13,299 nt of DNA. Origin: an uncultured Eubacteriales bacterium (lineage in GTDB: Bacteria; Bacillota; Clostridia; Christensenellales; CAG-138). A program made the position numbers and the translations under genes. The stretch covers positions 1 through 13,299 of the forward strand of contig UQOG01000047.1 of NCBI GenBank assembly GCA_900542615.1, given 5' to 3'. Positions 1 through 6,601 of this stretch are shown one piece after another. How positions within the stretch are numbered: the first letter of the stretch is position 1; every line of letters begins with the position of its first letter. Below the pieces are notes generated by a model, which saw only the letters and a list, made by a program, of their open reading frames with translations, was not told the origin of the DNA and did no database searches.

Positions 1-10
1 TCAAAGCCTC

Positions 11-45
11 CGGGGGCTGCGGCCCCCGAACCCCCGGGGGTTTTT
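11..45 (+). terminator. GC-rich terminator-like hairpin
   Basis: A 7-bp perfect stem (11-17 with 22-28, loop 18-21) is followed by a 14-nt perfect palindrome at 29-42 that runs into five T residues (41-45). Either stem, or a longer C/G-tract pairing, could terminate a plus-strand transcript from a gene left of the window. It also resembles the C/G-tract hairpins that recur between genes in GC-rich clostridia, so it could be a dispersed repeat rather than a dedicated terminator. Confidence 0.5.
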
Positions 46-323
46 CGACAGACTGTTGCTTTTTGAGGCTTCCTGCTAAACCCGTCCCGATGGGCGAAAA
101 CCGGCTGTTCGTTCCCGGCGGGGGGCTGTATGCCTGCGGGATGCGGCAAGGCAGCGCGGCAGCCCGAATGGAGCTTGGACGAAAGCGGCCGGCCCCCTGG
201 GGGGTCGGCCGGCTGCGGACGAGGCGGCTGCATTGGGAAAGGATGCAAAGGGGGCCGGGGGACCGGCAAGGGGGCGCGGGCGGGACGGCGGATGGCCCTG
301 TTGCGGATCGCCACGGGGATAAC
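46..323. other. Intergenic stretch with no supportable gene
   Basis: Open frames exist on both strands, but their translations are low-complexity Arg/Gly/Ala/Pro strings of the kind GC-rich non-coding DNA produces. None has a recognisable domain or a good ribosome binding site. The stretch holds one notable structure, a strong hairpin at 185-216: ten pairs (185-194 with 207-216, one of them G·T), then three more pairs (195-197 with 202-204) past a two-base bulge, closed by a four-base loop. No T-run follows it, so it does not look like an ordinary intrinsic terminator. Confidence 0.6.
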
Positions 324-581
324 GGGGCGGCGGCATAGGAAACCATCGCCCGAAAGGGAGCGTATTTGGGCAGATGCATGGTCATCAACGGGAGGAATAC
401 CACAGCGGGTATGCCTCCCCTCTCTTTCGCGCATCTGCCGCAAACCCGCTTCCTTCCGAGGCGCAGCGCCCATTTCGGCCCTATTTGTTCCGGCGCAGGG
501 CGGGCCCTCTTGGGCCGGCCAACCCAGCGCCGGGCCGAATGGGGGACGAAATGGGCCGATGGTTTCCAATGTCACCGCCCC
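324..581. repeat. Large Y-shaped nested inverted-repeat element
   Basis: The ends form a gap-free 25-bp inverted repeat (324-348 with 557-581) with 22 Watson-Crick pairs, one G·T and two mismatches. Inside are two long arms. Arm 1 (352-457) stacks 352-362/447-457, 365-368/441-444, 369-377/431-439 and a 12-bp inner stem 390-401/408-419 with one mismatch and a 6-nt loop. Arm 2 (468-556) stacks 468-477/547-556, 490-496/527-533 and 503-507/512-516. Nearly all of the roughly 258 nt is therefore paired as a three-way junction. It lies between a terminator-like hairpin and the 3' end of apgM, and no protein-coding frame fits it. Candidates are a structured non-coding RNA or a palindromic MITE-like element. 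I recognise no known RNA family (no tmRNA, RNase P or 6S signature). The pairing is seen directly; the function is unknown. Confidence 0.6.
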
Positions 582-638
582 TTTCCAGGCGAAAAGGCGA
601 AGGAAGCGCCGCCGATGGCTTGTGGTTTTTTCGCGGGG

Positions 639-1862
639 CTAATCCGCCAGGAACCGCCCCATCAGCGCCGCGCCGGGATCCAGCAACGGGCAGGCGGCGG
701 CTGCCTTTTCGTGGAAGGGCAGGCCGCAGCCGGCGGTCTCCCGGCTGTCGTAGATGAAATAGGGGATGGGGTCCCCGCCGTGGGTGCGGGTGGTAAGCAG
801 CGTCTGGTGATCCGGCAGCACCAGGATGCGGTAGGGTTCCTGGGAGCGGGCAAGATGGTCCGCCAGGGGCCGGAGAATCAGGCTATCCAGGTTTTCGATG
901 GCCTGGATCTTGCCGGGCAGGTCGCCGCAATGGGTGCATTCATCCGGGGCCTCCAGATGGACGCACACGAAGTCATAGGCGCATAGGGCGTCTATGGCTG
1001 CCTGGGCCTTGCCGGCGTAGTTGGTATCCAGCTCGCCGGTGGCCCCGGGGATCGTCGGGGCTTCCAGCCCCGCCAGCCTGGCGATGCCTTGCACCAGGGG
1101 TACGGCGGATACCACCAGGCCCGCTTTGCCGAATTTTTCCGGGAAGGGGGGCAGGATGGTGGCCGTGCCCTCTGCCCAGGGCCAGATGCAGTTGGCGGGG
1201 AGCAGGCCCCGGCCCTGACGCTCCAGGTTGATGGGCGCGGCGTCCAGGATCTGGGCGGAAAGTTCCATCAGCTCCAGCAGGGCCTGGGAATTGGGCCCCT
1301 GGGGCAGATAGCCGCCGATGGCCTGCCCCAGGATATCGTGGGGCGGGGTGGCGGAAAAGCCCTGGATGCTGCCCCCGGCCTTCACCAGGATGTGCCGGAA
1401 GGAGGGGGTGGGGTGGAAGCGGAAGCCGTTATGCTTGGCGGTCCGGTAAAAATCCGGGTTGGAAAGCAGGTATTCCAGCAGGGCGATGGAGGATTGGCCG
1501 TCAATGGAGCCGGCGCTGTGTGATAGGATGGTGCGGGCGCCAAAGGGCGCGCCGGGGGACAGGGTGACCATGTTGCACCGGAAGGAGATCTCGCCGGGCT
1601 GCAAAAGCAGGCCGCTGCCGGCCGCTTCCAAGGGGGAGCGGCCGTGGAAATACTGCCGGGGATCATAGCTGAAAATGGAAAGGATGCCCGGGTCGCTGCC
1701 CGGGGCGATCCCCAGGGGGATGGTGCGCACCAGCCCCAGCTGGCCTTGGGCGCAAAGGCTGTCCATACAAGGGGTATTGGCGGCCTCCATGGGGGTCCTG
1801 CCCGATAGGGCGGGAAGGGGGCATTCCGCCATGCCGTCGCCGATGACCAAAAGATACTTCAC
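639..1862 (-). CDS. apgM: Cofactor-independent phosphoglycerate mutase, ApgM type
   Basis: This 407-residue protein of the alkaline-phosphatase superfamily interconverts 3- and 2-phosphoglycerate in glycolysis and gluconeogenesis, in the cytoplasm. The start has the family's metal-site opening (LVIGDGMAE, Asp9). The phospho-acceptor region is APGSD (Ser56, Asp57), followed by the typical SYDP and GRSPLEA segments. Near the C-terminus come an HLEAPDE stretch and a PDH...THGGDPIP stretch, where further metal ligands of this fold lie. The length matches the archaeal-type ApgM family of about 400 residues, not the 510-residue GpmI type. The start is GTG at 1860-1862, chosen because an AGGAGG (complement of 1868-1873) sits five bases upstream. 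An AT-rich stretch at 1873-1911 probably carries its promoter. The gene is monocistronic as far as seen and divergent from the MATE gene. Some relatives have been proposed to be homoserine kinases; nothing in the neighbourhood supports that here. Confidence 0.9.
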   Translation of the reverse strand: MKYLLVIGDGMAECPLPALSGRTPMEAANTPCMDSLCAQGQLGLVRTIPLGIAPGSDPGILSIFSYDPRQYFHGRSPLEAAGSGLLLQPGEISFRCNMVTLSPGAPFGARTILSHSAGSIDGQSSIALLEYLLSNPDFYRTAKHNGFRFHPTPSFRHILVKAGGSIQGFSATPPHDILGQAIGGYLPQGPNSQALLELMELSAQILDAAPINLERQGRGLLPANCIWPWAEGTATILPPFPEKFGKAGLVVSAVPLVQGIARLAGLEAPTIPGATGELDTNYAGKAQAAIDALCAYDFVCVHLEAPDECTHCGDLPGKIQAIENLDSLILRPLADHLARSQEPYRILVLPDHQTLLTTRTHGGDPIPYFIYDSRETAGCGLPFHEKAAAACPLLDPGAALMGRFLAD

Positions 1863-2253
1863 GGGAACCTCCTACCTATTAAATATAAATTTGAAATATA
1901 AAATAAAAATGGTTGTTTCCATGCATGGCCTTCCCGCGCCCGTGGCGTCCGGGCGGCGCGGGGATGGCTGTTCGGGCGGCGCAAAAAGGGGCAAAAGCAG
2001 GCCGGTTGCGCCCGAGCCCTCCGGCGCGTTGGGGGCGAGGGGGCGCCGTGAACGGCCGCGCGTTGCTCCGGCGCGAAAGCAGCCCGTTGCCTATAGCATA
2101 GCCCTTTCTTGGGCGCATTGCAAGGAAAAAGGATGGCCGATGGGCACGCCGCCTCTTGCAGCCGCCACTGGCCCGTGGTATACTGCAATGGCCACGCTTT
2201 GTAGCCGCGTCCGGCCGCAGGCGTGTACTTTGTTAGGATAGGGAAGGGATAAC
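1863..2253. promoter_or_regulatory. Divergent intergenic region, apgM / MATE
   Basis: This 391-nt gap separates two divergent genes. The apgM side (1873-1911) is markedly AT-rich, with several TATATT/TAATAG-like minus-strand hexamers, but I could not match a -10 to a credible -35. The middle (1912-2150) is GC-rich, and its open frames look like Arg/Ala/Gly noise rather than genes. The MATE side holds a well-formed promoter (2156-2184), then a leader of about 60 nt and a purine-rich ribosome binding site around 2241-2248. Confidence 0.5.
2156..2184 (+). promoter_or_regulatory. Sigma-A-type promoter for the MATE gene
   Basis: TTGCAG at 2156-2161 and TATACT at 2179-2184 are separated by exactly 17 bases. 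The -10 is extended by a TG one base upstream of it (TGG-TATACT). This predicts transcription from about 2191 and a 5' leader of about 60 nt before the TTG start at 2254. Confidence 0.55.
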
Positions 2254-3648
2254 TTGACGCTGCGGGAACGATGGTTTGGGGATAAGGCGTTTTACCGGAT
2301 GGTGCTGGCCATAGCCTTGCCCATTTTGGTGCAAAACGCCATTACCAATTTTGTCAGCCTGCTGGACAATGTCATGGTGGGCCGGCTGGGTACGGACCCT
2401 ATGAACGGGGTGGCCATTGCCAACCAGCTGTTGTTCGTATTCAATTTGACCGTGTTTGGCGGCGTATCCGGCGCGGGGATCTTTGGCGCCCAGTATTTTG
2501 GCCGCCGGGATTATACCGGCGTTCAATACACCTTCCGCTTTAAGCTGATCTGCGGCGGCGTGATCCTGGCGGCGGCCCTTGGCCTGCTTATGTGCATGGA
2601 TACCCAGCTGATCTCCATGTTCCTTCACGAGGGCAGCCAGAGCGGCAATATCACGGCTACGCTGGCGTATGCGCGGGACTATTTGCACATCATGTTTTGG
2701 GGGATGCTACCCTTTGCCGTTTCCCAGGCCTATGCCAGCACCCTGCGGGAATCCGGCCAGGCGGTGGTCCCCATGAACGCTTCCATCATCGCGGTGGTGG
2801 TGAACTTGGTGTTCAATTACCTGCTGATCTACGGGAAATTCGGATTTCCGCAGCTGGGGGTGCGGGGCGCGGCCCTGGCCACGGTTCTGGCCCGGTATGT
2901 GGAGGCCGGCGCCGTGGTGCTCTGGACCCATCGCCACGCGGAATTTTGCCCCTATGTATACGACCTGTTCAAGGGGTTCCGGATCCCCCTGGCCCTGGTC
3001 AAAAAGATCGTCCTGCGGGGGATGCCCCTGCTGATCAACGAGATGCTTTGGTCCACCGGCATGACCATCCTGGCCCAGTGCTATTCCACCCGGGGCCTGG
3101 CGGCGGTGGCTGCCTACAATATCTCCTCCACGGTGATGAACCTGTTTAACGTGGCGGTCATGGCGGTGGGGAACGCCATCGGCATCATCGTGGGGAATCT
3201 GCTGGGCGCGGGGAAGATGCAGGAAGCCCGCCGGACGGATACCCGCTTGATCGTGTTTTCCGTGCTGTCCTGCCTGGTGGTGTGCTCCGTCATGGCGATG
3301 GCCTCCCCCTTTATCCCGCTGATCTACAATACCAGCGACGAGGTGCGGCTCCTGGCCCGGGACCTGATCCTGATCACCGCCGTGTTCATGCCCCTCCACG
3401 CCTTCCTCCACGCCGCGTATTTTACCCTGCGCTCCGGCGGAAAGACCATGCTTACCTTTTTGTTCGACAGCGGGTCCATCTGGCTCCTGTCCATCCCGGT
3501 GGCCCTGGTCCTCTCCCGGGTCACCACTTTGCCCATCCGCCCCCTGTTCGCCATCGTGCAGGCGGTGGACCTGCTGAAGGCCACGGCAGGGTATCTGCTG
3601 GTGCGAAACGACTTCTGGCTGAACAATATCGTGGAGGATGTTTTGTAG
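2254..3648 (+). CDS. MATE-family multidrug/toxin efflux transporter
   Basis: This is a 464-residue, strongly hydrophobic integral membrane protein, close to the usual length of 12-helix MATE exporters, which use Na+ or H+ gradients to expel organic cations and other compounds. The N-terminal region has the family pattern: IALPILVQN in the first helix, then LLDNVMVGRLG, then the AIANQL and SGAGIFGAQYFGRRD stretches. The repeat is echoed in the second half (GMPLLINEMLWSTGM...NISSTVMNL...GNAIGIIVGNLLGAG). The start is TTG at 2254, preceded by GGGAAGGG at 2241-2248; the first in-frame ATG (2299) would remove the conserved cytoplasmic N-terminus. It is a single-gene unit between its own promoter and terminator. 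The substrate cannot be told from sequence, and I see no functional link to the hydrogenase genes downstream. Confidence 0.93.
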   Translation: MTLRERWFGDKAFYRMVLAIALPILVQNAITNFVSLLDNVMVGRLGTDPMNGVAIANQLLFVFNLTVFGGVSGAGIFGAQYFGRRDYTGVQYTFRFKLICGGVILAAALGLLMCMDTQLISMFLHEGSQSGNITATLAYARDYLHIMFWGMLPFAVSQAYASTLRESGQAVVPMNASIIAVVVNLVFNYLLIYGKFGFPQLGVRGAALATVLARYVEAGAVVLWTHRHAEFCPYVYDLFKGFRIPLALVKKIVLRGMPLLINEMLWSTGMTILAQCYSTRGLAAVAAYNISSTVMNLFNVAVMAVGNAIGIIVGNLLGAGKMQEARRTDTRLIVFSVLSCLVVCSVMAMASPFIPLIYNTSDEVRLLARDLILITAVFMPLHAFLHAAYFTLRSGGKTMLTFLFDSGSIWLLSIPVALVLSRVTTLPIRPLFAIVQAVDLLKATAGYLLVRNDFWLNNIVEDVL

Positions 3649-3693
3649 CCGGAGTCCCCTTCAAGGGTTGGGCTGGAATTTATAAAAATACAA

Positions 3694-3735
3694 CGGGGTC
3701 GGCTTGCCGCTGGGTTGCCGACCCCGCGGCATTTT
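3694..3735 (+). terminator. Intrinsic terminator after the MATE gene
   Basis: A perfect 10-bp GC-rich stem (3694-3703 with 3717-3726) encloses a 13-nt loop and is followed by a short T-run at 3732-3735. An A-rich stretch (3684-3690) lies on the other side, so it could also stop minus-strand transcription. It insulates the MATE gene from the hydrogenase operon. Confidence 0.7.
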
Positions 3736-3874
3736 CCCTGGAAAAATTGTGAAAAAAATAATTATCTATAATCAAAACGTGCATATCCATAAGTAAAAAT
3801 TATAATTCAAAATAACAAATCACCAGCGGAACCCCCCTGTAAAATGATGCTTGCCACTTTTCAAGGAAGGGTTT

Positions 3875-3905
3875 CTGTGATAAACTAAACAAAGTGCCAT
3901 ATAAT
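3875..3905 (+). promoter_or_regulatory. Candidate Rex-like operator with -10 of the hydrogenase operon
   Basis: The 18-mer CTGTGATAAACTAAACAA at 3875-3892 matches 10 of the 14 specified positions of the Rex-type palindromes known in Firmicutes (TTGTGAA-N4-TTCACAA, or clostridial TTGTTAA-N4-TTAACAA), with a strong right half. A perfect TATAAT follows at 3900-3905. No good -35 hexamer lies at the right spacing, and the operator covers where it would be. Rex senses NADH/NAD+ and is known to control fermentative and hydrogenase genes in clostridia, which suits an NADH-linked hydrogenase operon. The match is imperfect, so this is a candidate only. Confidence 0.35.
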
Positions 3906-3912
3906 CAAATCT

Positions 3913-3941
3913 ATCGTTTCTTAATTTTAGCGCCAAACGAT
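3913..3941 (+). promoter_or_regulatory. 5'-leader hairpin before the first hydrogenase-operon gene
   Basis: ATCGTTT at 3913-3919 pairs with AAACGAT at 3935-3941 (7 bp, 15-nt loop). It ends one base before the ribosome binding site AAGGAGGA (3943-3950) of the gene starting at 3958. If the TATAAT at 3900-3905 is used, this hairpin is at the extreme 5' end of the transcript, where it could stabilise the mRNA or affect ribosome access. Confidence 0.3.
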
Positions 3942-3957
3942 CAAGGAGGAATTTTCC

Positions 3958-4452
3958 ATGGTAAATGAAATGGGAGCGCGTGCAGAGGGCTATAAGCAAC
4001 TTGACGAGGTGATCCGCCAATGGAAGGGCGAACCGGGCGGCTTGTTGCCCGTCATGCAGCAGGCGCAAAACATCATCGGCTGCGTAGATGAAGAGGTGCA
4101 AAACTATATTGCGGAGGCCATGGATGTTCCCGTGGCGGATATTTATGGGATCGCCACCTTTTACTCCCTGTTTTCCTTGGAGCCCAAGGGCAAATATGCG
4201 GTGGGCCTGTGCCTGGGCACCGCCTGCTATGTAAAGGGCGCCCAGCTGGTGCTGGATGAGCTGCAAAAGGTATTGGGCGGCGTGGAGATCGGCAAGACCA
4301 CCCAGGATGGGATGTTTACCCTGGACGCCACCCGGTGCATCGGCTGCTGCGGCCTGGCCCCGGCCATGATGATCAACGGCGAGGTTTACGGGCGGCTGGT
4401 GCCGGAGGATATTCCCGGCATCATCGAAAAATACCGCCAGCTGAGCGAATAA
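3958..4452 (+). CDS. hydC: NuoE/HydC-like [2Fe-2S] subunit of NAD-linked hydrogenase
   Basis: This 164-residue thioredoxin-fold [2Fe-2S] protein belongs to the NuoE / 24-kDa / HydC / HndA family, which passes electrons to or from the flavin subunit (HydB here). An N-terminal helical region (about 1-60) leads into DIYGIATFYSLF, the family signature, followed by four cluster ligands in the usual spacing: Cys85-x4-Cys90 and Cys127-x3-Cys131 (RCIGCCGLAP). Length is normal. ATG at 3958 has an excellent AAGGAGGA seven bases upstream. It opens a nine-gene plus-strand operon that ends with hydB, so the partner in the NAD(P)H-oxidising arm is at the far end. Alternative annotation is complex I subunit E, but no other complex I genes are present. 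Confidence 0.9.
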   Translation: MVNEMGARAEGYKQLDEVIRQWKGEPGGLLPVMQQAQNIIGCVDEEVQNYIAEAMDVPVADIYGIATFYSLFSLEPKGKYAVGLCLGTACYVKGAQLVLDELQKVLGGVEIGKTTQDGMFTLDATRCIGCCGLAPAMMINGEVYGRLVPEDIPGIIEKYRQLSE

Positions 4453-4475
4453 GCGAATCATAGAAAGGAGCCTGC

Positions 4476-4832
4476 ATGGAAATAGGGCGCATGGCGGAGA
4501 TCCTCGAGGCTGAGGTGATCTGCGGGCAAGAGAATTTAAATAAGGAGATTTCTCTGGCCGTGGCCAGCGATATGATGAGCGACGTGCTGGTCTCCGCAGA
4601 AAGCGACCGGGTGCTGATTTCCGGCCTATGTACCATCCATACGGTGCTGACCGCCCAGATATTGGACCTGAGCGCGGTGGTGTTTGTGCGCAATAAGGTG
4701 CCCACCGAGGAAATGGTGCAGACCGCCAAGGAAAACGACATCGCGCTGCTGCGCACCGCGATGACCATGTATGCGGCCTGCGGCGAGCTGTATAAATCCG
4801 GACTGAAAGGACGGCGCAGGGTCGATGCATAG
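4476..4832 (+). CDS. DRTGG-domain protein (first copy)
   Basis: A 118-residue single-domain protein of the DRTGG family, the small alpha/beta domain found in some phosphotransacetylases and CBS proteins and as stand-alone proteins in hydrogenase clusters. Visible features are the opening MAEILEAEVICG, a central hydrophobic strand-like segment VLISGLCTIHTVLTAQI (47-63) and AVVFVRNKVPTEEMVQTAKENDIALLRT (68-94), which matches the family's closing beta-alpha-beta layout. There is no literal DRTGG motif. The molecular function is not established; a ligand-binding or protein-interaction role is inferred. The start ATG has AAAGGAG a few bases upstream. Its 3' end overlaps the next gene by 8 nt, suggesting translational coupling. 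Confidence 0.75.
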   Translation: MEIGRMAEILEAEVICGQENLNKEISLAVASDMMSDVLVSAESDRVLISGLCTIHTVLTAQILDLSAVVFVRNKVPTEEMVQTAKENDIALLRTAMTMYAACGELYKSGLKGRRRVDA

Positions 4833-5259
4833 CGCCGGAGAAGAAACCTATCAGGAGACCCGCCAGGTGGAGCAGGGCAACTTTGCCACCGCCGGCCAGA
4901 TCTCCGCGTCCTTTAAGAATACCTTGAAAAAGCTGGGGGTGGCCTCGCCGGTGATCCGGCGGATCGCCATCGCCTCCTACGAGGCGGAGATCAACCTGGC
5001 CATCCATTCCTGGGGCGGCACCATGCGGCTGGTAATCTATCCCAACCGGGTGCGGCTGCTGGTGGACGACGTGGGCCCGGGCATTGCGGATATCGACCTG
5101 GCCATGCAGGAGGGCTATTCCACCGCTTCCGAGGAGGTACGGATGTTGGGCTTTGGCGCGGGCATGGGTATGCCCAACATGAAGCGCTGCGCCGACGGGT
5201 TCCAGATTGCCTCCCAGGTGGGCAAGGGTACGTCCATCTGCATGGAGTTCAACCTGTAA
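4825..5259 (+). CDS. RsbW-like ATP-binding protein (anti-sigma/Ser-Thr kinase type)
   Basis: A 144-residue GHKL-ATPase domain protein resembling the RsbW/SpoIIAB kinases of partner-switching systems. The ATP site is complete: N-box Glu53-x3-Asn57 (EAEIN), G1 box DDVGPG (81-86) and a glycine-rich lid at about 109-115 (GFGAGMG), ending in a typical GKGTSICMEF strand. No sensor, transmembrane or HisKA domain is present. Known relatives bind an anti-sigma partner and phosphorylate a serine or threonine on a STAS protein; whether this one is a kinase is inference. The start overlaps the preceding DRTGG gene by 8 nt and its own Shine-Dalgarno is weak, so it is probably translated by coupling. The next gene encodes a HydS-like sensor, so the two are likely to be made together. 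Confidence 0.85.
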   Translation: MHSAGEETYQETRQVEQGNFATAGQISASFKNTLKKLGVASPVIRRIAIASYEAEINLAIHSWGGTMRLVIYPNRVRLLVDDVGPGIADIDLAMQEGYSTASEEVRMLGFGAGMGMPNMKRCADGFQIASQVGKGTSICMEFNL

Positions 5260-5280
5260 GCAAGGATGGAGGATATGACC

Positions 5281-6567
5281 ATGGCGGCGAAGGAACTATA
5301 TCACAGCGTAAAGCTGGAACGGGATAAGTGCGTGGGCTGCACCACCTGCCTCAAGCGCTGCCCCATGGAATGCATCCGGGTGCGCAACGGCAAGGCCCGG
5401 ATCATTTACGAGCTGTGCATCGATTGCGGGGTTTGCGTGCAAAATTGCCCCCACCAGGCCAAAGTGGCCCAAACCGACCCCATCAACGCCATCTATCGCT
5501 TCAAGCATCGCATCGCCCTGCCTGCGCCTACCTTATACGGCCAATTCCGCAACCTTTCCAGCGTGGATAACGTGCTCAACGCCCTGCTGGGCCTGGGCTT
5601 CAACGATGTATTCGAGGTGGCTCGGGCGGCGGATATCGTTTCCGCCACGGTGCGGGAGATGCTGAAAACCAATAAGATCCGGCCCTTGATCTCCTCCGCC
5701 TGCCCGGCGGTGGTGGCCCTGATTCGCATCCGGTTCCCGGAGCTGCTGCCCAATGTGGCGGATGTGCTCTCCCCCAAGGACGTGGCGGCCCGCATGGCCA
5801 AGGAGGAATATTCCAAGGCCCACGGGGTGCCCATCGAGGAGATCGGGGCGTTTTTCATCACCCCTTGCCCCGCCAAGATGGCCAGCATCCATTCCAGCAT
5901 CGACGGCTATGTGGATGGCGCCATCGCCATCCAGGATATCTACGGCCTGTTGAGCGCCCAGCTGAAGCAGGAGATCCCCGAGGACCTCAAGCGCAAGCGG
6001 CACGCCACCTGGCAGGGTGTCAACTGGGCCAACTATGGCGGCGAGGGCGCCGCGCTGGACTGCAACAACATCCTTTCCGTGGACGGCATCCACAATGTGA
6101 TCCACGTATTGGAGGAGATCGAAAACGGCCGGCTGGACGACCTGGACTTCTTTGAGGGCGCCTCCTGCGTGGGGGGCTGCGTAGGCGGGCCGCTGGTGTT
6201 TGAAAACGCCTTTGTGGCGAAAAATTCCCTGCGCAAGCTGATCGAACATATGCGGGCAGACGAGCGGGAACACCCCCTGCCTCCCGCAGAACCCCGGGAC
6301 GACATCCATTTGCCGGTCCCCCTGGAGCCCTTGCCGGGGATCAAATTGAGCGACAACATTGCGGAAGCTATCGTAAAGATGGAACGCATCGAGGAGCTGA
6401 CCAAGACCTTCAAGGGGTTGGATTGCGGCTCCTGTGGAAGCCCCACCTGCCGGTCCCTGGCGGAGGATATCGTACAGGGCCGGGCCAGCGAGCTGGACTG
6501 CGTGTTCAAGCTCAAGGAAAAGGTGGAGCAGCTGGCCAGGCAGATGGTGGATCTGACCAATCTGTAA
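5281..6567 (+). CDS. HydS-like sensory-type [FeFe]-hydrogenase protein, no PAS domain
   Basis: A 428-residue iron-sulfur protein. Residues 17-27 and 46-56 form two [4Fe-4S] ferredoxin motifs (CxxCxxCxxxC). The H-cluster domain follows, with L1 SSACPAV (Cys141), L2 TPCPAKM (Cys196, Lys199) and L3 SCVGGCVGG (Cys296, Cys300). All four cluster ligands and the cyanide-contacting Lys are kept. The proton-relay Cys of catalytic enzymes (first Cys of TSCCP) is Ala140, and the Met and Glu around L2 are Thr194 and Ser202. A further [4Fe-4S] domain (Cys382, 385, 390, 407) precedes a short helical tail. Group C sensory hydrogenases usually carry a PAS domain after this point; here the protein simply ends. 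ATG at 5281 is preferred because GGAGGA (5268-5273) sits seven bases upstream; ATG at 5266 would add five residues but lacks a site. It probably senses H2 or redox state, or has low activity. Catalytic HydA is unlikely. Confidence 0.85.
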   Translation: MAAKELYHSVKLERDKCVGCTTCLKRCPMECIRVRNGKARIIYELCIDCGVCVQNCPHQAKVAQTDPINAIYRFKHRIALPAPTLYGQFRNLSSVDNVLNALLGLGFNDVFEVARAADIVSATVREMLKTNKIRPLISSACPAVVALIRIRFPELLPNVADVLSPKDVAARMAKEEYSKAHGVPIEEIGAFFITPCPAKMASIHSSIDGYVDGAIAIQDIYGLLSAQLKQEIPEDLKRKRHATWQGVNWANYGGEGAALDCNNILSVDGIHNVIHVLEEIENGRLDDLDFFEGASCVGGCVGGPLVFENAFVAKNSLRKLIEHMRADEREHPLPPAEPRDDIHLPVPLEPLPGIKLSDNIAEAIVKMERIEELTKTFKGLDCGSCGSPTCRSLAEDIVQGRASELDCVFKLKEKVEQLARQMVDLTNL

Positions 6568-6601
6568 GGCCGGGATACGAGGACCCAAAGGAGGAAATGC
6601 C

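Noticed and set aside
590..638. Terminator for apgM on the minus strand
   Set aside because: Only a 4-bp GGCG/CGCC stem before a TTTT was found, too weak to call.
63..642. Overlapping open frames on both strands left of apgM (for example 130-642 and 76-336)
   Set aside because: Translations are Arg/Gly/Pro/Ala-rich noise with no domains or ribosome binding sites, and they overlap the palindromic element at 324-581.
3747..3772. TTGTGA...TATAAT as operon promoter
   Set aside because: The spacer is only 14 bases, too short for a normal sigma-A promoter, and it is nearly 190 nt from the first gene; the box at 3900 is better placed.
3820..5007. 395-codon minus-strand open frame
   Set aside because: It is antisense to the clearly real HydC-like, DRTGG and RsbW-like genes and has no family features; it is a GC-rich shadow frame.
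5266..5280. Upstream ATG start for the HydS-like gene
   Set aside because: It lacks a spaced Shine-Dalgarno, whereas the GGAGGA overlapping it serves the ATG at 5281.
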